Positions 4,890 to 5,985 of a DNA stretch of 5,985 nt are shown piece after piece; within the stretch, counting starts at the first letter, position 1; every line of letters begins with the position of its first letter. The DNA comes from Deltaproteobacteria bacterium. Lineage in GTDB: Bacteria > Desulfobacterota > Desulfobacteria > Desulfobacterales > Desulfatirhabdiaceae. The stretch is from contig JAPLJE010000063.1 of the NCBI GenBank assembly GCA_026388755.1, forward strand, positions 1 to 5,985. Direction: 5' to 3'. A program made the translations under genes and the position numbers. Below the pieces are notes generated by a model. It searched no databases, was not told the origin of the DNA, and saw only the letters and a list, made by a program, of their open reading frames with translations.

Positions 4890-5413
4890 TCAGCTTCCTT
4901 CCTTTCCGTAATGTTTCGAACAATACACAGGCATTGGTCCTCGATAAGCGGCAGTATCCGCGATTCGTAATAATGTTGTTTGTCATTCAGAATGAGGGAA
5001 TACTCCAGACTGAACATGGTGTGTTCCTGTTGCACCCGTCGGATGGCTTGCTCGAATTTTTCACCGACGCTTTTTTCCGGAATATTCTGAATCCGTTTGC
5101 CCACCAGTTGATGGGCCGGAAGGAAAAGGTTGTCGGCACTGCCTTCCTTACAGTCGAGGATTTTTCCTTCCCGGTCGATCCACATAAACAAGTCGGGAAA
5201 GGCTTTGATGACCGCCCGCATTTCAGAATTGGATTGAAGCAGTTCCTGTGAGCTCAGCTCAAGGGAGCGCTCCAGCATGCAGCGATCGTCATCGAATTCC
5301 AGGTAGGCATCGTTGACCGCTTCGATAAATGGTTTCCATTCGTTTGGAAGCAGAGCCGCGTCTCCAAAATAGCGCTTGAGCTGCCTGGATAACAGACTAT
5401 GGCGGTCTTTCAT
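4766..5413 (-). CDS. N-terminal helix and first PAS domain of the broken hybrid kinase
   Basis: Starts at ATG 5413, which overlaps the FIST gene stop; the frame itself is open further upstream to 5467, but that stretch lies inside the FIST gene. The product begins MKDRHSLLSRQLKRYFG. A helical region (residues about 25-68, EWKPFIEAVNDAYLEFDDD, then LERSLELSSQELLQ) is typical of soluble deltaproteobacterial hybrid kinases. A PAS domain follows (about 69-170, MRAVIKAFPDLFMWIDREGK through CIVRNITERK). From residue 177 the frame is wrong because of the missing base at 4887-4890, and the rest to 4766 (RISNKAKNSSGN and on) is artefactual. There is no signal peptide or membrane span, so the protein would sense a cytoplasmic signal, probably handed over by the FIST partner. 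Confidence 0.75.
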   Translation of the reverse strand: MKDRHSLLSRQLKRYFGDAALLPNEWKPFIEAVNDAYLEFDDDRCMLERSLELSSQELLQSNSEMRAVIKAFPDLFMWIDREGKILDCKEGSADNLFLPAHQLVGKRIQNIPEKSVGEKFEQAIRRVQQEHTMFSLEYSLILNDKQHYYESRILPLIEDQCLCIVRNITERKEAEKRISNKAKNSSGNSMRNPGRRKKSIVLCSILPPTPSCCMI

Positions 5414-5985
5414 GTGGATGTTTCCGATAAGGTGGTAATGGTCATGGTCTGATTGTGCAGTTCGCATGCGGCACCCAGCGTGAACGGCGATATTTCACCA
5501 TAGGAATAGAATCCCGTCAAAACCGTCATCGGTCCCACAATATCCCGCACAGCCTCCACTTCCTCCTCGATGCGTTGTTTCAATACCATCTTGCGTCCGA
5601 CACAGCTGATCAGGAGCGCCAGCTCGGGACCAGCTGTCAAGAAGCCCTGACAGCTCGTCTTGGCCGCACCGGCGGCGCCATCGATCAGGCGGTTGAAATT
5701 GGCTTTCATCAAGCGGGCATAGGCGCCTTCCGGCAGGTCTCCGGCAAAGGTCATGCTCTGGGTGGCTTCATCCACCGATAAGATCGTGCGCACCAGACCG
5801 GGTTCGCCTTCTTTCGTACGGATGCTCAAGGGAAAAAGCAGCCCGGTGGCCGGAAGCCCTCCGGCGTGCTCACCCAGATATTTTTTGTAAAGCTCCAAGG
5901 CGGATCTGCCATCCAGTTCGTACAATACATTACCCTTGGCCTTTGTAATCATCCGTTCCGGACCAAAAGAATCCCAGCCTCCCAA
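5410..5985 (-). CDS. FIST-domain signal sensor protein, C-terminal half (NosP-like)
   Basis: The gene enters from the right window edge; the last 191 residues are present, about half of a usual FIST protein of 380-400. FIST proteins are cytoplasmic ligand sensors found with kinases. One well-studied branch, NosP, binds haem, senses nitric oxide and controls a neighbouring hybrid kinase (NahK). The visible part is the end of FIST_N plus FIST_C: LYELDGRSALELYKKYLGE (21-39), SMTFAGDLPEGAYARLM (77-93), and the diagnostic ending VLTGFYSYGEISPF and CELHNQTMTITTL. The frame is open to the edge, and no start should be called within it (5985 would be TTG). Its TGA overlaps the ATG of the kinase gene, so the two are one operon and presumably one signalling pair. 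Haem binding cannot be judged from this half. The FIST call is strong; the NosP-type role is inferred from the neighbour. Confidence 0.88.
   Translation of the reverse strand: MGGWDSFGPERMITKAKGNVLYELDGRSALELYKKYLGEHAGGLPATGLLFPLSIRTKEGEPGLVRTILSVDEATQSMTFAGDLPEGAYARLMKANFNRLIDGAAGAAKTSCQGFLTAGPELALLISCVGRKMVLKQRIEEEVEAVRDIVGPMTVLTGFYSYGEISPFTLGAACELHNQTMTITTLSETST

Larger units (their letters stand above)
3409..5413 (-). pseudogene. Hybrid sensor histidine kinase gene (PAS-PAS-HisKA-HATPase-REC), broken by two frame disruptions
   Basis: Three consecutive minus-strand pieces in different frames make one hybrid kinase in order: N-terminal helix and PAS (5413-4888), second PAS, HisKA and ATPase (4889-3840), then receiver (3843-3409). 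The start ATG 5413 overlaps the TGA of the upstream FIST gene (ATGA, 4 bases), so translation is coupled. Break 1: at the A run 4887-4890 the first frame reads EAEKRISN and soon turns into nonsense; adding one A gives EAEKADLKQSEEQFRKLY, a normal inter-PAS linker. Break 2: after GTGLGLS near 3840 the kinase frame ends in 9 unrelated residues, while another frame continues PRLENDPEQ into the receiver. About 30 residues that normally close the ATPase fold are missing. Repaired, the protein would be about 700 residues and probably soluble, since no membrane spans are seen. Whether the breaks are real or base-calling errors cannot be settled here; the second is hard to explain as an error. Confidence 0.75.

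Noticed and set aside
5455..5781. 108-codon + strand open frame inside the FIST gene
   Set aside because: Antisense of the conserved FIST_C ending; the translation is His/Gln/Arg-rich with no domain.

Overview
The window looks like a chromosomal segment from a Gram-negative anaerobe, most likely a sulfate-reducer-type deltaproteobacterium (Desulfobacterota). That placement is inferred from the combination of families seen: an ArsB/NhaD-type permease paired with a universal stress protein, an arsenite methyltransferase led by a cysteine-rich AbrB-type protein, and a FIST protein coupled to a multi-PAS hybrid kinase. No rRNA, tRNA, CRISPR array or insertion sequence is visible.

Layout. The left 1.3 kb reads rightward: the 3' part of an ion-transporter gene (1-819), then a UspA-family gene (894-1334). 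Everything else recognised reads leftward and converges on it. From right to left these are the C-terminal half of a FIST sensor protein (5985-5410), a hybrid histidine kinase gene that overlaps the FIST stop by 4 bases (5413-3409), a roughly 270-base interval with coding-like debris on the + strand, a strong promoter embedded in a long inverted repeat (3084-3136), an AbrB-type gene (3046-2765), arsM (2740-1904), a 27-codon ORF with a very good ribosome binding site (1833-1750), and the C-terminal (region 4) part of an ECF sigma factor (1706-1416).

How the parts may work together. The AbrB-arsM-small ORF-sigma fragment run looks like one transcription unit driven by TTGACA-N17-TATATT. Its -10 and start point lie inside two dyads, so it should be tightly controlled by a dimeric DNA-binding protein. 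AbrB (three CC pairs) and ArsM (two CC pairs near the N terminus plus three catalytic-type cysteines) are both thiol-rich, which fits a trivalent arsenic or metal theme. The FIST-hybrid kinase pair resembles NosP/NahK-type signalling units.

Decay is the other theme. The kinase gene is broken twice: by a one-base loss in an A run near 4887-4890, and by an apparent out-of-frame deletion of the end of the ATPase domain near 3838-3843. The sigma factor has lost region 2 and sits directly behind a truncated-looking small ORF. A two-frame remnant lies at 3126-3402. No entirely new system can be claimed. The most rewarding parts are the operator/promoter, the thiol-rich AbrB-ArsM cassette, and the small ORF/sigma junction.
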